The position numbers and the translations under genes were made by a program. A DNA stretch of 64,000 nucleotides, taken from Lycorma delicatula (lineage: Eukaryota; Arthropoda; Insecta; Hemiptera; Fulgoridae). The stretch spans positions 349,120,491-349,184,490 of the forward strand of contig NC_134455.1 in the NCBI RefSeq assembly GCF_047948215.1, given 5' to 3'. The notes beneath the pieces were generated by a model. That model saw only the letters and a program-made list of their open reading frames with translations, did not search any database and was not told the DNA's origin. Shown here piece after piece: positions 47,110 through 58,709 of this stretch (its first letter is position 1; each line of letters begins with the position of its first letter).

Positions 47110-47500
47110 CTATGTTAAAAGTAAATATTTGCTACAAAAACTAACATTTATTTCTCCAAGAAGTTACCATTTACAGGTACACATTTCTCCCAACGAAGAA
47201 CAACTTTCTCATTTCATCAATGAAGAATGCTGATAGTCTTTCCTTGATCCACAACCCCACTGTGTCTTTCAGTTCATTAACTGTGATGAAATAAATACTC
47301 TTAATATCCCTCTTTAATTGCGGAAAGAAGTGAAAATCATTGGGAGCAAATCCAGTGAGTAAGAAGGGTGTGGAACAGTTTTAAATTTTAAATTCATAAG
47401 CGTGTCGGTGATAGCACACGATCTGTGTGGACGAGCACTATTGTGTTGCACAATTATCAGCTTTGTGGATTTCAAAAATGATTTACATACATCTTCCACA
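47110..47500 (-). mobile_element. Mariner fragment with catalytic-core remnants
   Basis: The minus-strand frame 47499-47314 encodes QHNSARPHRSCAI and TVPHPSYSLDLLPMIF. These are the 'HDNARPH' and 'HPPYSPDLAPSDFHFF' blocks carrying the second and third catalytic aspartates; here the first motif reads HNSA, so that aspartate is lost. A shifted frame continues FHFFPQLKRDIKSIYF and KERLSAFFIDEM down to about 47160. It is related to the relic at 20430-20840. Confidence 0.82.
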
Positions 47501-48364
47501 GTGTTTTAACATCTCAGTGTACCGCACAGACTTTATAATCGACCAGGTTGTTGGTCACATATGAATGTTTGGAATCTCAGAACACTATCAAGAGAATTTT
47601 TCTGCAGAGGATTGTGTTTTGAATGTTTTTGATTATGGCGAAGCAAAGCACCCAATTATATTTTATATAACTGTAACTATAGTTTATATTTTTGATATAT
47701 TTTTTCATGCTTTATTATAATGATTTAAACCAAGTTTTCTTTCCCATCACAATATCAAAAAGAAAGTCATTTCCCTCGTCACGATATTGTTTCAAAAGCT
47801 GTACACAACAATACTTTTTGTTGTTCATTCTTTTCAATCATTTCTAAATATTGAACAAGATTTTTTTTAAAAAGTATGGGTTGACAATAAATAGCAGATC
47901 ATGCATAATCTCTGTAATGAAGATGAATTACAGATTTACTTTACAATGTTACTCGGAAGAAAAAAAATTAATATTTTAAATGAGAGGGGCATCAGAGGTA
48001 AAACAATGAATGGCATGGTGTATTTTCTAATGTTCCTGGAGGTGAATTAAAAGAAATCTTATAATTGCAATGGTCAGGTGCTATAAAAATATATAATACT
48101 CTCCTAACCGGGTCCAGGATACAACAGAAAAATACCACTCTTTAATAAATTTGATAGATCTGAACACCTCAGAAATCTGCATCTTGAAAGTAAAAGGATA
48201 ATATGTCAAATGTTTGAAGTAACGTTAATATAAATTGGTTCCTGTAGTTTTGCGAAGTTAACTGCTTTAGATACAGTATAAGTAAATTTAAACATGGTAA
48301 TCACTATATTTAATTCATCATCATCATCAATATTAACTAAATAAACTGCCAAATAGATTAACAA

Positions 48365-50215
48365 ACAACTCTCTAATGCAGTTGTGGATGCCCAGCAGCT
48401 GCAACATCGTGGCTTATGCCGATGATGGGTTACTGCTGATTTGGGTTGCCGGTTGAGGGCAACTTGCGTGCTGAGATAGAACTCAGAACGACGCAGGCAT
48501 ATAGGGTACTAAGGTTGTGGAGTCTTCAGGATAAGATGGTTTTCAGTGCAGAGAAAACACTATGATGTTCATCAAAGGCCGTCTAGCTGCGACACGCCAC
48601 CTGCATGTTGTGATGGACGGCCATCCGATTAGGTATGTTACCGTTCAGATATATCTGGTTGTCATCCTTGATGAGGCTTCAATTCAGGGAGCACCTTCAG
48701 GTTGTCGCAAGGAAGGCAAATTGCCTTATTTGGTGTTTGTATAGTCATCCATCCCGATTGGAGGTTGAATTACTGTACCATGCGCATTCTTTACTAAGGT
48801 GTCTGTGAGGCCATAATATTGTACACTGCATCAGTCTGGGCTCATCGTTTGCAACTCCAATGATACAGGGACATGTGAGCCCAGTGTTTTCTGCTGCTAG
48901 CTATTGTCAGAGATTACAGAACTGTCTTGAGAGAGGTAGTCTCTGTGATCGCCAGCATAAAGCCTATTGACATTCTAGCTACTGAATGTAGCAAGTGGTA
49001 TATTTCCAAGAAGGCAGGCCTTCTCATTTCTGGGTATTTACAAGAAATACAAGACCAAGGTTTTGACTCAGGTTAGGTGGAATGATTCTTCTACTGGTCG
49101 ATACACGCACGGTATCAACCAAATGTTAGGGAGTTGCGAGCAATTAGCTGGGTTTCTCCCAATTGGTACTCAATGCAATTCCTCTCAGATCATGGTGCGT
49201 TTAGAGATATTTTGGCTAGATTTGGTTTGGTTGAGTCAGGCTTGTGCCCCGACTGTGACGACACTGTGGACCATGTCCTGTATGTCTGTCCCCGGTATGA
49301 AGCTGAACATATCAGAGTTGTCAGACAACTAGAGAGAGTAAATTCCTTTCTTGATCTGCAAGCCAATTAGAAGGCTCGCAGAGAATGGACTATTGTGGCT
49401 GGCTTCCTTCATTTCCTCAGGCTCAGCAGGACTACTGAGAGAGTATAAGTAGAATAAAAGCCTGGGTGGGAAGGACCGCTTGGACAATTGACTGACTGGA
49501 GGTAGGTGTATTGGCATTGAGCCACAGTTACATAGAGATTGATGTGATTATTTTGACTGTTTAGCTGTTGGCGGAACGTTGACTCCAGTGCCGAGGGCAT
49601 GGGTTACAATGTAGCTGTGAGGTGTAGCGGTATCTCGATGATGGTTAAAATAGAGTAAATGTCATGTGGGACTCTGCGATGGAGCTGAGCGGGAGTAGGA
49701 GGTCTGTCTGCCTCTCCCTAGTGGACCAGACTGGAGTCGGTAAATTAAGCTCAGCCTAGGGTATGAGCTAAAATGAATTCACTAAGGGAACTAGGAGTAA
49801 ACTCCATTGTTGCAAGCAACATTGCTGGTGGTATGTTATTATTTATATTGCCTCGATCGAAGCAACATTTACAAATTGGCTCTGTCAAATGTAGAACTAG
49901 GGGCGGAGTTCGTGCTTCCGCGAACTCGGTTAGCTAGTTTAGAGGGAAACGATTTGGACATTCAAGATGTCTGTATGAGGCCTGCAGCGAAGGCAAAAGC
50001 TGAGTTAAAAAGTCAACAATGTAAATGCCTCGGTAGACATTTACATTGGTGGGATCCCAATCGAGGCCTGGCTTATTACTGTGAGGTGTAATCAGTAGAT
50101 GGTCTAAAAGACGACTCCCATTAAAGCCCATCAGGGCTTGGAACAGGGGGTGACTGGAATCGTCACACAGTAGGAGTCTTCCCTACGGGGGTTGGGTTGT
50201 GTACTATTATCAGCT
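48365..50215 (+). mobile_element. R1-clade-like LINE fragment, 5'-truncated
   Basis: It starts inside the RT palm: NIVAYADDG with the catalytic YADD at 48415-48426. Then come MFIKGRLAATRHLHVVMDGHPIRYVTVQIYLVVILDE near 48565-48700 and a C-terminal region near 49134-49370. That region has a CCHC-type finger, C-PD-C...VDH-VLYV-C. These match the R1-type pattern (VAYADDGLVLV, MDGxxIRYV, CPDC...DTVDHVLYECP). Frameshifts and stops occur throughout. The GC-richer tail 49450-50215 is probably its 3' UTR. An open stretch at 49807-50091 has no recognisable domain. Confidence 0.82.
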
Positions 50216-50264
50216 CTTGAATACAAAGATAGCTGTCTATTAGAACAAAAGGCATGACCAGATT

Positions 50265-50640
50265 ATGATTCTCCTTCACAATAATGCCCGGTAACATACA
50301 GTTGTTAACACTTTGTTAAACTGGACAGAATTTATAGGAAACTTTAAAATATCTCCTGTGTGGTCCAAATATACCTCCCCTCGTATTCTTTTTGTTTGAG
50401 CCATTGAAGGAGGGCATAGATTTTAGAATGACAAATAAATAGAGGAGTTCATGAGCAATTGGCTCATGAGACATCCTCAAATTTTATATGAAGGGATTCA
50501 CAAACTCCTCACATGTTAGGAAAAATTTGTAAAATTTCAGAAGAATATGTAGAAAAAAATAAAGATGTTTTTTATTTTTAGTCTGTACTAATAAATGTTA
50601 AAAACAAAATTCCAGTTTATATTTGACTGAACCTCATAGT
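50265..50640 (+). mobile_element. Mariner-like 3' fragment (same family as 42284-43271)
   Basis: The plus-strand frame gives a broken IPPLVFFLFEPLKE near 50377-50420 (the 'SPDLAPSDFHLFGPLKK' block) and a degraded C-terminus. The end TTTATATTTGACTGAACCTC near 50612-50631 is the same terminal repeat as at 42291, and AATAAATGTTAAAAACAAAA is shared just inside. It lies directly after the R1-like tail. Confidence 0.78.
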
Positions 50641-50844
50641 AATCTACAGCTAAAGATGATCTAAATATTAAAAGTCTCTCAACTGTTTAATTTTGTTTCA
50701 TTAATATTGTTTTCAACATACAATTATGGAGAAAAATTATTAAATTACATTATGTGTTATCTACATTAACATTATGCTAAACACACATTAATACTTAATC
50801 TGACATAATTTAACTAGAAAAACAAATATATCTTAAAATAATAC

Positions 50845-50990
50845 CTGTTCAACAAGCCACTTTTTCAAGCAGTCATGGTGTACAACAGATATATCACCAC
50901 GACAAGCACAAGGTTGAATGAGAGGTCCCATGTCAGTACGATCTAAATCGCGACAAATATAACATTCTTGGCTAAGACATGAATCTTCCC
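50845..50990 (-). CDS. RING-CH membrane E3 ligase, exon with RING core
   Basis: Two bases complete a glycine, then 48 residues follow (EDSCLSQECYICRDLDRTDM...CLKKWLVEQ). It carries C-x2-C (ECYIC), C-x-C (PCACRG), and H-x2-C (VHHDC), with KWL following. This is the RING-CH signature 'CRIC...PCxCxGSxxxVHxxCLxxW'. Together with the CSVC pair in the next exon it gives a full C4HC3 set. The finger recruits the E2 enzyme. The acceptor is GAACGCAG and the donor is CAG|GTATTA. Confidence 0.96.
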
Positions 50991-52271
50991 CTGCGTTCAA
51001 AAAATTAAATTACTGATGTAATTGTTATAATTAATAGAAGATATACCTACTAAAATAAAAAAATACATCTAATAATATTTAAATATTTAGAACTTACATA
51101 ATGGTATTCAAATGAAAGAAATAACTTGCTGCCTGATGCAATATCAACTGTTAAATACTAATTTTCTACAAAAAGCCAACAACTGCCTCGGAATGCTTTA
51201 AATGGAAAAGTAAAATTCATTTTCTTTCCTCAATGGCTGGATTTTTTCTGTACTAAAGGTTTTTCCAATACTTTGGCCAATTCAGGAAAGGGATAGGGAT
51301 AATGAAAGTGATTTTCAAGAGTAATCTTGTAGCGTCTTTCTCTCTTCTCTTCTTTTTCACCTTGAAAAACATAATTCTAAGGCATTTTTATTCTCAGAGA
51401 TTTTCCCCTATATGCAACCGTTTAGGAGCTACAGGCTCGAACTTAAAAACCAAAATGGCAACTAACTCCATTTTTTGTAAACAGTAAAAATTAATTTTAA
51501 ATTAAGAAAATAATGCTCATAAATTTGTGATGGAACATTTAAATGTATTAAATATTTTATTTATTTGTAGAAAGAAATAAATTACATAATATTGTAGAAA
51601 ATATTTTTTTGTAAATTAAGACGCCTAGATTTTCAGCAACAGTTGTGAATTTAATTTTGTAAATTTTAACAGTGCAGTAATTAAATGATTTAATATTAAC
51701 ATAATATTATTTATTTCCTAAATTGTAATAAAAAAAATATTTGCAAATATCTTTCTTTTGTATTGTTGATATATTTTTTTTTGTAAATTATACTGAAAAA
51801 TAATTTGTTGATTTCATTAAATTAATTAATGCTCATAAATTGAAATAAAACATAACTATTTTGTCAATCTTGTTTTATTTTTCATTTATTAAGATTAGTA
51901 TAGAATTTGGGCCACTGATTTATAAATGTTGTAAAACTTTTACTATAAAAAACATGTAACATTTTTAAAAGTTAACAAAAATAATGTAATATTATAAAAA
52001 TTGAATTCCATTAAAACAATAACAAAATGTGTAAAATTACAACACTGAGGACTTAAATTCAACTCATAGGGGGACATATAGACAGGTACAACTAGAGAAG
52101 TATAGTTCCTGTTACATGTCTCTTACTGTTAATAACCAAGATTTAAATCTCTAAATATTTCTTATTATTAAATAGATATCAGGCTTTCGTGCAGATGTGT
52201 AGCTTTCTACTAATATTCTTTAAATTTATTGAATCATAAAGATTCTTAAATGAAAATAATGCTAAAATAAG

Positions 52272-52310
52272 CCTAACAATAAGCCTTATGGCTTATGGCT
52301 TATTGTTAGG
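52272..52310. repeat. Perfect 14-bp hairpin, 11-nt loop
   Basis: CCTAACAATAAGCC at 52272-52285 and GGCTTATTGTTAGG at 52297-52310. The right arm belongs to a mariner-like sequence that also occurs at 54535-54548 (GGCTTATTGCTAGG), where the left arm is absent. Confidence 0.9.
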
Positions 52311-52760
52311 TTTAATGTTATGGAGTATCTGCAGTTTATAAATGCAAAGATTCAATCGCTTGGAAATATCATGGACACTGCTTTTAGGAACATTTAGTTG
52401 ACAACTAACATTATGAACTGAACATTTGGACTTTGTTAGAAAGACAGCTAATTCTTTCTCTGCTTTCAAAACATCCTTTCAAATTTTTTGTGTGTTCTTT
52501 CAAAACGCTATCAGTTTCCAAAAACTGCACCATTTATGTAAGTTTTTGTTACTTGGAGAATTTCTATAATAGACTTCATATAACTTTGTACAACATTCAC
52601 TGATTTTGTTTCTGTGAACCAGTATGCGCACTGTGCTTGCCATGTTTCTAAAGCCTGGGCTTATAAACTGTTTCACCTGGGCAATGATCTAATGCAGCTG
52701 CTATCTGACTGAGAATGTTTAATGCATTGGGTTACGAATGAGGTTGATCATGGAAGGAAA
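52290..52760 (-). mobile_element. Mariner-like (DUF4817-type) N-terminal fragment
   Basis: Runs parallel to 54535-54930 with clear identity: GTTTAATGTTATGGAGTA, CATGGACACTGC, GAACATTTAGTTGA, TTAGAAAGACAGCT and CCAGTATGCGCACTGTGCTT all recur in order. On the minus strand it corresponds to the helix-turn-helix part ('VPKCSVHDV'). The catalytic part is absent here. Confidence 0.75.
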
Positions 52761-53439
52761 GGAGGTGTGTAGAAGTTCAAGAAAAATTATAAAAATGTGC
52801 AACAATACAGAAGTGAATGTACTTCTGTTATCAAGACTGTAAACTTATTGGTAATTCTTTCAAAGATTTTTATTTACTGTGATTTAATTAAATTAATAAA
52901 AAATATAATATAAAGAGATAAATGAAAATAATAAAAACAATCCAAAAATCTACTGCTTTTGACATTATGAATTGTTTTTGAAGTTCTAACAAACAACTTG
53001 GGAAGTCATTTTCTCTATCCACCAAATCCATTAAAAAACTGATAGGTGGCACTCACCCGTGAATCTATCTTGGTAAACACAACAACCATTTTGTTATATT
53101 GCAAAACAACTATTAACTTTATTACAGATTTGGTAAATTTTTGGTCAAAGTACTTGAATGTCAATGGCCTTAATCAGAAACAAATGAAGGTGAACTCAAA
53201 GACTACCTCTGCGTCAAAGAAAAAACTGCTGTTACTGAATACATTAACAAAAATATCATTTGTTTGGCCGAATTTGACTGAAATAGATACATGTAACTGT
53301 CATAAGCTCTTGAATTTTGAATAAATGAAAGAATTGAATAGCATAAGTTTGATTTTAAACATTCCAGATAAAAATAATTTTGTATAGCAAAAAAATCGAT
53401 ATATTATAGTAACATTATAAAATATCCTATTTATATTAC

Positions 53440-53540
53440 CTGACATCTTTCCCTTTTCTTCGATTTCATCATTCTGTAAATTACTCACTTCTGTCTTTTT
53501 TATTATACGTTTTGGGTTTAAAATCCATAATTGTTCTGGA
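53440..53540 (-). CDS. RING-CH membrane E3 ligase, exon before the RING
   Basis: Encodes PEQLWILNPKRIIKKTEVSN then LQNDEIEEKGKMS, with single bases at both ends completing split codons (AG|T at the start and G|GG at the end). Both splices keep the frame. The basic then acidic stretch links the first membrane segment to the RING finger and is probably cytosolic. The acceptor has a long pyrimidine tract of T's and the donor is TCAG|GTAATA. Confidence 0.88.
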
Positions 53541-53611
53541 CTAAAAAAAAAAAAATATGTATATAAATATGTATAAAATGGTAAAAATTAATGTATTACA
53601 ATTTTTAGTAT

Positions 53612-55168
53612 AATTAGTGTTCAAAATGTTTAATACTGCAGACCATTATTTTCTTACCGAAGACCAAACCTCAGAGAGAAATATTTTGGCAGTCATTACT
53701 TGAAAACTTTTCTTATGTTTAGCGTAGAGCTAAACATAAGAAAAGTTTTCAAGTTTCTGAAATCAATTTCAGAAATAGTGTCTGTTCTATATAAACAATG
53801 GGTGTCTGAAAAAGAACTCTGCAGTTTTAAATCAAATAAAATTTATTACATTTAGAATTAAAAATGTTTATGGACTAAAGTTTTTTTTACCTCTTAATGT
53901 AACTCAATAAGAACACAGTTCTGCAAACAACAAACTGATAATCCGCTTAATTTCACACTCTGGTGAGCAAATCTGGAGGAATTGTTTTCACAGTTGCTGT
54001 TATTCTTTGGTGTAGGTGATCTAGTGTCTGGAATTTTTCTTGATATACAATGTCTTTCACACAGCACCAAAAGAAGAAATCCATCTGCATCAAATTAGGA
54101 CTTCATGATGGAAGCTTCTCTGCCTACCCAGCCTTCTGGGAACCTGTCATTGACCGCAGTTCACACAACTTCTCTACAATGTGGAGGGGGTCCATCTGGT
54201 TGGAAAATTAGGCCCTTGATATTTTCAATCTGTGGAAACACAAATTTCTCTAACATGTCTGAACATACTACACCTTTAATAGTCTGCTGATGGAAAAAAA
54301 TGAGCCAAAAATGTAATTATGCACAATACATTACCAGACATTAACTACTGGACAAATCCACCAATTTGTGTGGATTTTCTTAGCCCCATACTTGATAAAT
54401 AGGATGATTCATGATTCCATAGAAATATCACTTCAACAGAGAATAAAATGCACTGCAGATAGGTTTCATCAGCTGAAATGAAATTAATTAAACAAATTTC
54501 ATTCAAAGAGTTTGTTACAAATTAAACCCTTTGTGGCTTATTGCTAGGTTTAATGTTATGGAGTAACTGCAGTTTCAAAACGCAAAGTTTCAATCACTTG
54601 CAAACATCATGGACACTGCATTTTGGAACATTTAGTTGATAATTAACATTATGAACTGAACATTTAGATTTCGTTAGAAAGACAGCTTAATTCTTTCTGT
54701 GCTTTCAAAACTCTTATCAGTTTCTAAAAGCTGCACCGCTTGTGTAAGTTTTTATCACTTGGAGAATTTCTATAATAGACTCACACATAACTTTGTACAA
54801 CAGTCACCGATTTTGTTTCTGTGAACCAGTATGCGCACTGTGCTTATCGTAATTCTGAACCCTACTGGGCTTATAAACAGTTTCACCTGGACAATGATCA
54901 AATGCAGTTGCTATCTAACTGAGACGGTGTAAACTAAAACTTACTTGTTGCTTCAAAATTATGCACAAAGCACTATTGAGTGCTGTAAATAAAAACTATT
55001 TCATTTTTAAAACTCTGGACTTCTTTTTCTAGTATAAAAAAAGTGATTCTAGAGCTAAACATAAGAAAAAATTTAATTAACACCTGCCAAAAGATTTCAT
55101 TCTGATTTCTGCTCTAAAGGTAAGATAATGCAGTACAAACATTTTTTGGATACTAATTGTAATAAAAG
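53612..55168 (-). mobile_element. Mariner-like element between about 110-bp inverted repeats
   Basis: The left repeat 53612-53723 and right repeat 55050-55168 are diverged reverse complements (anchors CTGCAGACCATTA against TAATGCAG, TTTTGGCAG against CTGCCAAAA, and TTTCTTATGTTTAGC against GCTAAACATAAGAAA). Between them, on the minus strand, lie N-terminal transposase sequence (54930-54530: VPKCSVHDVCK, LQLLHNIKPSNK) and C-terminal sequence (54490-53930: FDADGFLLLVLCE and neighbours) of a DUF4817-type transposase. It is broken by frameshifts. The repeats could belong to this element or to a host foldback it entered. Confidence 0.65.
53699..53753. repeat. Perfect 25-bp hairpin, 5-nt loop
   Basis: The arms 53699-53723 and 53729-53753 are exact reverse complements; the loop is GTAGA. 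The left arm continues the element's left inverted repeat. The right arm carries TAGAGCTAAACATAAGAAAA, which recurs at 55050-55069 in the right inverted repeat. The 10-bp hairpin TTTCTGAAAT-CA-ATTTCAGAAA follows directly at 53754-53775. Confidence 0.93.
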
Positions 55169-55689
55169 ATTAATGTATTTTTATCTGAATCAACAAGAAG
55201 GAAAATTACAACAAAATGGTTTCCTGAACTTTATCTTAAATATCTTTTTAGAAAAACTATAAAAACTAAAAAAAAAAACAAATAAAAAAAAGAAATAAAA
55301 TAGCCTTATTAAACTGCCAGTAAACAAATAATAATTTGCTTACTGAAAAAAATTCAGAATAAAGTCAATAAAATCCAAATACTACTCTGAGAAATTGGAC
55401 TTCAATTAAAATCAAAACAAGTTTTGCGATTCTAAATAGTAGGTCACTCAAAAAACCAAAATTATCAATCAATATTAAAGTTAATAAAAATTTAACTGAT
55501 TTATCTTGAAGATATGTTGAAAAAAAACAAACTTCATTAGTTTCTAATGAACATTAACAAATTCAACCAATAAAAAATCGATCCAATTATTAACTAGTTA
55601 ATAAAGATATTGTGTTGGACATCTCAAAATCATCTTCACATTTATTTATAAGTACAGCAGAATTTAAAATTTTAGCGATCGTTCATCTT

Positions 55690-56330
55690 GTATAACTTTA
55701 AGTTTATACCCTTTTACTTTCATCTGATTTCATAAACAATAATTTAATGGAGCGGGTATGGAGATCTTGGTGGGTTAATTAACAAGTTTTCAATGAAGAA
55801 TCGATTGTTCATGAAGGACAAAATGATCATTTAAAAATTTTGTTACATGATTAGTAGAATGTAGAAGAGCTCCATCATGTTGAAAATACATTTCCATTCA
55901 TTTTGATAGTAGATCATTTTCCAGCAGAGAAAAAATTAATTCTGTAAAAAATGTAGGTAATTTGTAAATTTGGCCTGTAAGATGATGCTTTAATATGAAA
56001 GGGCCAATTAACTAATTATCTATCTTAACACATCAAATATTCATTAAAAATCTATACTCGCAGTTTGTATCTACAGTATCATGTGAATTCTTTACTGAAA
56101 ACAATTGAAAATTTAAATGTTGTTGATTACATCACAAATAAAAGTAACTTCATTTGTAATCAACAGTCATTAAAGTAAGCAGTGATTCACATTAATTCAT
56201 TTACAAAATTGCAGTCGTGCAACATAATATTTTCACTGATGATGGTGCACAATAAACTGATTCAAACCATGAAAATGTAATGTTTACCATGTATGAGTTT
56301 TTGTAATATTAATTGGCCTAGGTATTTTTT
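55690..56330 (-). mobile_element. Mariner-like (DUF4817-type) C-terminal relic
   Basis: On the minus strand, 55910-55700 gives a diverged FLNDHFVLHEQSIL...PTKISIPAPLN, matching the family's 'FLxxxFxxxWIGRxGPIxWPARSPDLTPLDF' order. Upstream on that strand (56280-56200), HFHGLNQFIVHHHQ resembles the 'F.HDSPKVNVWCA' section. All catalytic residues are unclear; assigned by pattern only. Confidence 0.55.
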
Positions 56331-56679
56331 ACAAACTTGTTGAGCTACATACAAATGTTTAAAGAATAGGATATTCTGCAACTGAAGGTTTAGCATTTCT
56401 ATTGAAAAATTCATAAACGTAAAGTATCATGTATTCAGCCATGAGTAAATAAGTGAGGTACCACTGTTACAAAACAATTGTAACAAAATTTTAATAATTA
56501 CAATTAAAGTTGAATTTAAATTTTAAACATAAGTAAGTACAATTTAAAATTAAATTACAAATTATCTCTTCAAAAGGTTTAGCAGTTATCCAAGATGTTT
56601 TACTATGGCGATACTGTTAGGGTTTTTACATTTTTAAAATTTCTTGGTTTTACGATTTTCTGATTACTAACAAAGGACG

Positions 56680-57300
56680 TTTCTCAGTCCCTGTCATAGT
56701 ACTACAGACAAAATTGGTGATTCGTTCTTTTGAAAGTTTTCTGCCTATACCTTTTTCTCCTTTGAATTTTTATTTTTATCAGATTCTTTAAAAAAAAAAG
56801 TCTTACTTCATGGGCACTGAATAAGTCTTCTTCCTTGTAACCATTATGCATTCTCGCCACACAGTTTTTAACCAGTTATTCATAGTATTCAAATCAAGAT
56901 CTTTTGCTTTCCCGTTAATTTTGACCAAAGAAATGATGTGGTATTACTTAAATCTTTCTAACCAACCATCAAAAGCTTTAAAATTGTCACAGACTAACCT
57001 TTGAGTGAAGAGTTTGGCTTGAGTTTATAACAGGAGTATGTTTACTGGAAAATTTACTCTTGGAAAGTAAAACAGCTTGATCAATTTGTTCAAGTCTGGT
57101 TTCAAAAACTTTTTAAAATTACTCCCTTCACTACAAGGTAACTAAATTTTGTCTTTTTTTCTATATTGTGCCTACTGATGATGAGCTTGCTAAGTTAAAC
57201 TTATGACAAACATCAACTTGTTTAACACCTTTCTCTAGTTTAAGAATGACTTCCACTTTTTCTTGCAAGAATAATCAGTTAAAAAAAAAACTTGGTTTAA
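56680..57300 (-). mobile_element. Pogo/Tigger-like transposase relic
   Basis: Minus-strand reading gives, in order: KLEKGVKQVDVCHKFNLA near 57245-57190 (the helix-turn-helix of Jerky/Tigger), then RLVCDNFKAFDGWLERFK near 57000-56950, then a decayed NCVARMHNGYKEEDLFSAHE near 56865-56810, and AENFQKNESPILSVVL near 56745-56698. The order matches the CENP-B-type DNA-binding and early DDE region ('...YNADETGL...KERITVLL'). Frames are broken and the aspartate-rich core is lost. Confidence 0.7.
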
Positions 57301-58185
57301 ACAATGAAAAAACTGTACACTGTACAGACTGTTACACTAATTTAACAGAAAAGATAACCTGCAAACGAACAACTGGGCAGGCTGATCAACTGACTTCAGT
57401 CATTGTAATGTGATGTTTTTCCTGGAAAAGCAAGGTTGGCAGGAAGTGCTGAACACTGACTGCCCATTTTCTGCTGTAAAATAGTAGTATTTTATTCAGT
57501 AGTACAGCAGCCTACTACCTGCTATGGCTCAGCAATTACTCTTCACAAGATAAAAGTCACATTTTAACAGCCCATCCTCTTAATATACAGTTGTAAAATT
57601 TTATGAACACTTTATTTTCATGTAAAAAAAGTAGTTGGCTTGACATAACAGGCTGTCGCGTTAGAACAATTACAGAGATTACTGGGATTTCATCAGTCGT
57701 AATAAAGAGATTAAAATGCTGCACTTTAGTATAACAATGTGGACCAACAGATATTGCTGCTATAGTGAGATTTCCATTATAGAGTACAGCACGGAAATTT
57801 GACTGTATATATACACATACACATATAAATATCATGCTGTACTGATCTTAAATAAACACAAAATTTATAAGGAAACCAAAACTGGCAATTAAAACAAATT
57901 AAAAGATTTAAGAAAATAAAATTTCATTTTATTTAAAATAAAGTATCAAAAGTAATGACTTATATCCTTGCTGTAATCAACTTTATTAAATGGGTTCAAC
58001 AAAACTCACGAGGGTGTTGATATACAAGCTTATATACTTTTAGAATCTTAAGATAAGGTAGTAAAATGCAATTTAAAATAAAATAAAAACTCAGTCTCAA
58101 GTTCGATTGACATAAGTCTTTGAAAAGAAATCCAAAAGAAAGAAAAAAAAATTTAAGTTAAATAGTTGGTCTTATAAAGAACAAC

Positions 58186-58189
<4 letters not shown>

Positions 58190-58216
<27 letters not shown>
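58190..58216. repeat. (TA)n microsatellite
   Basis: TA run of about 13 units. Confidence 0.95.
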
Positions 58217-58224
<8 letters not shown>

Positions 58225-58616
58225 CACCACTCCTTCCACTAAATAATGTACCAGAAATTGAAAGAAATAACAGAAATAATGCACGAGAGGATATTGCCCA
58301 TATTAGAGCATAGGTCATATTTTAAACGATGAATGATAATAAAATTCCCAAGAAAATCCTCCTCTTTTATTTAAAAAGAAAATTAAAACTGTATATTGTA
58401 AGTTAACAAAGACTTAAAATGAAGCAAGAATAGAAATTCTGGACTTACAAAATGAGGAATTAATCAAATAAAAATGTAAAGAAATTTCAGAAAGGAGAGT
58501 TTTCTATGAATAAATCCAAAAACAAACAAGAATATTAATCAAAAAGTTCAGAAAAAACCCAGTGAGAGATTTAAAAAGTATTGCCAAGAAAGGAAGGAAA
58601 ATCTAACCAGAAATAA

Positions 58617-58650
58617 TTTTTCTAAGCATCCAAAAAGATGCTTAGAAAAA
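58617..58650. repeat. Perfect 14-bp hairpin, 6-nt loop
   Basis: TTTTTCTAAGCATC at 58617-58630 and GATGCTTAGAAAAA at 58637-58650. Confidence 0.88.
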
Positions 58651-58709
58651 TGTTTAATCTAATGCATAGTAGATTGAAGAAAAAATAAATTTAAAAGAAA
58701 GAGTTGTAA

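Larger units (their letters stand above)
44378..50844 (-). other. Intron of the RING-CH gene (6.5 kb)
   Basis: Between the two RING-encoding exons. Filled largely by mariner relics (about 45040-46640, 47110-47500 and 50265-50640) and an R1-like LINE fragment (48365-50215). The stretches 44378-45030 and 47510-48360 are AT-rich and unrecognised. Confidence 0.8.
50991..53439 (-). other. Intron of the RING-CH gene (2.4 kb)
   Basis: AT-rich. Contains the fragment of a mariner-like element at about 52290-52760 with a local hairpin at 52272-52310. Nothing else is recognised. Confidence 0.75.

Noticed and set aside
48562..49370. A host gene at 48.5-49.4 kb with a zinc-finger-like CxxC
   Set aside because: The YADD motif, the MDG...IRYV block and the terminal CCHC are those of an R1-type LINE.
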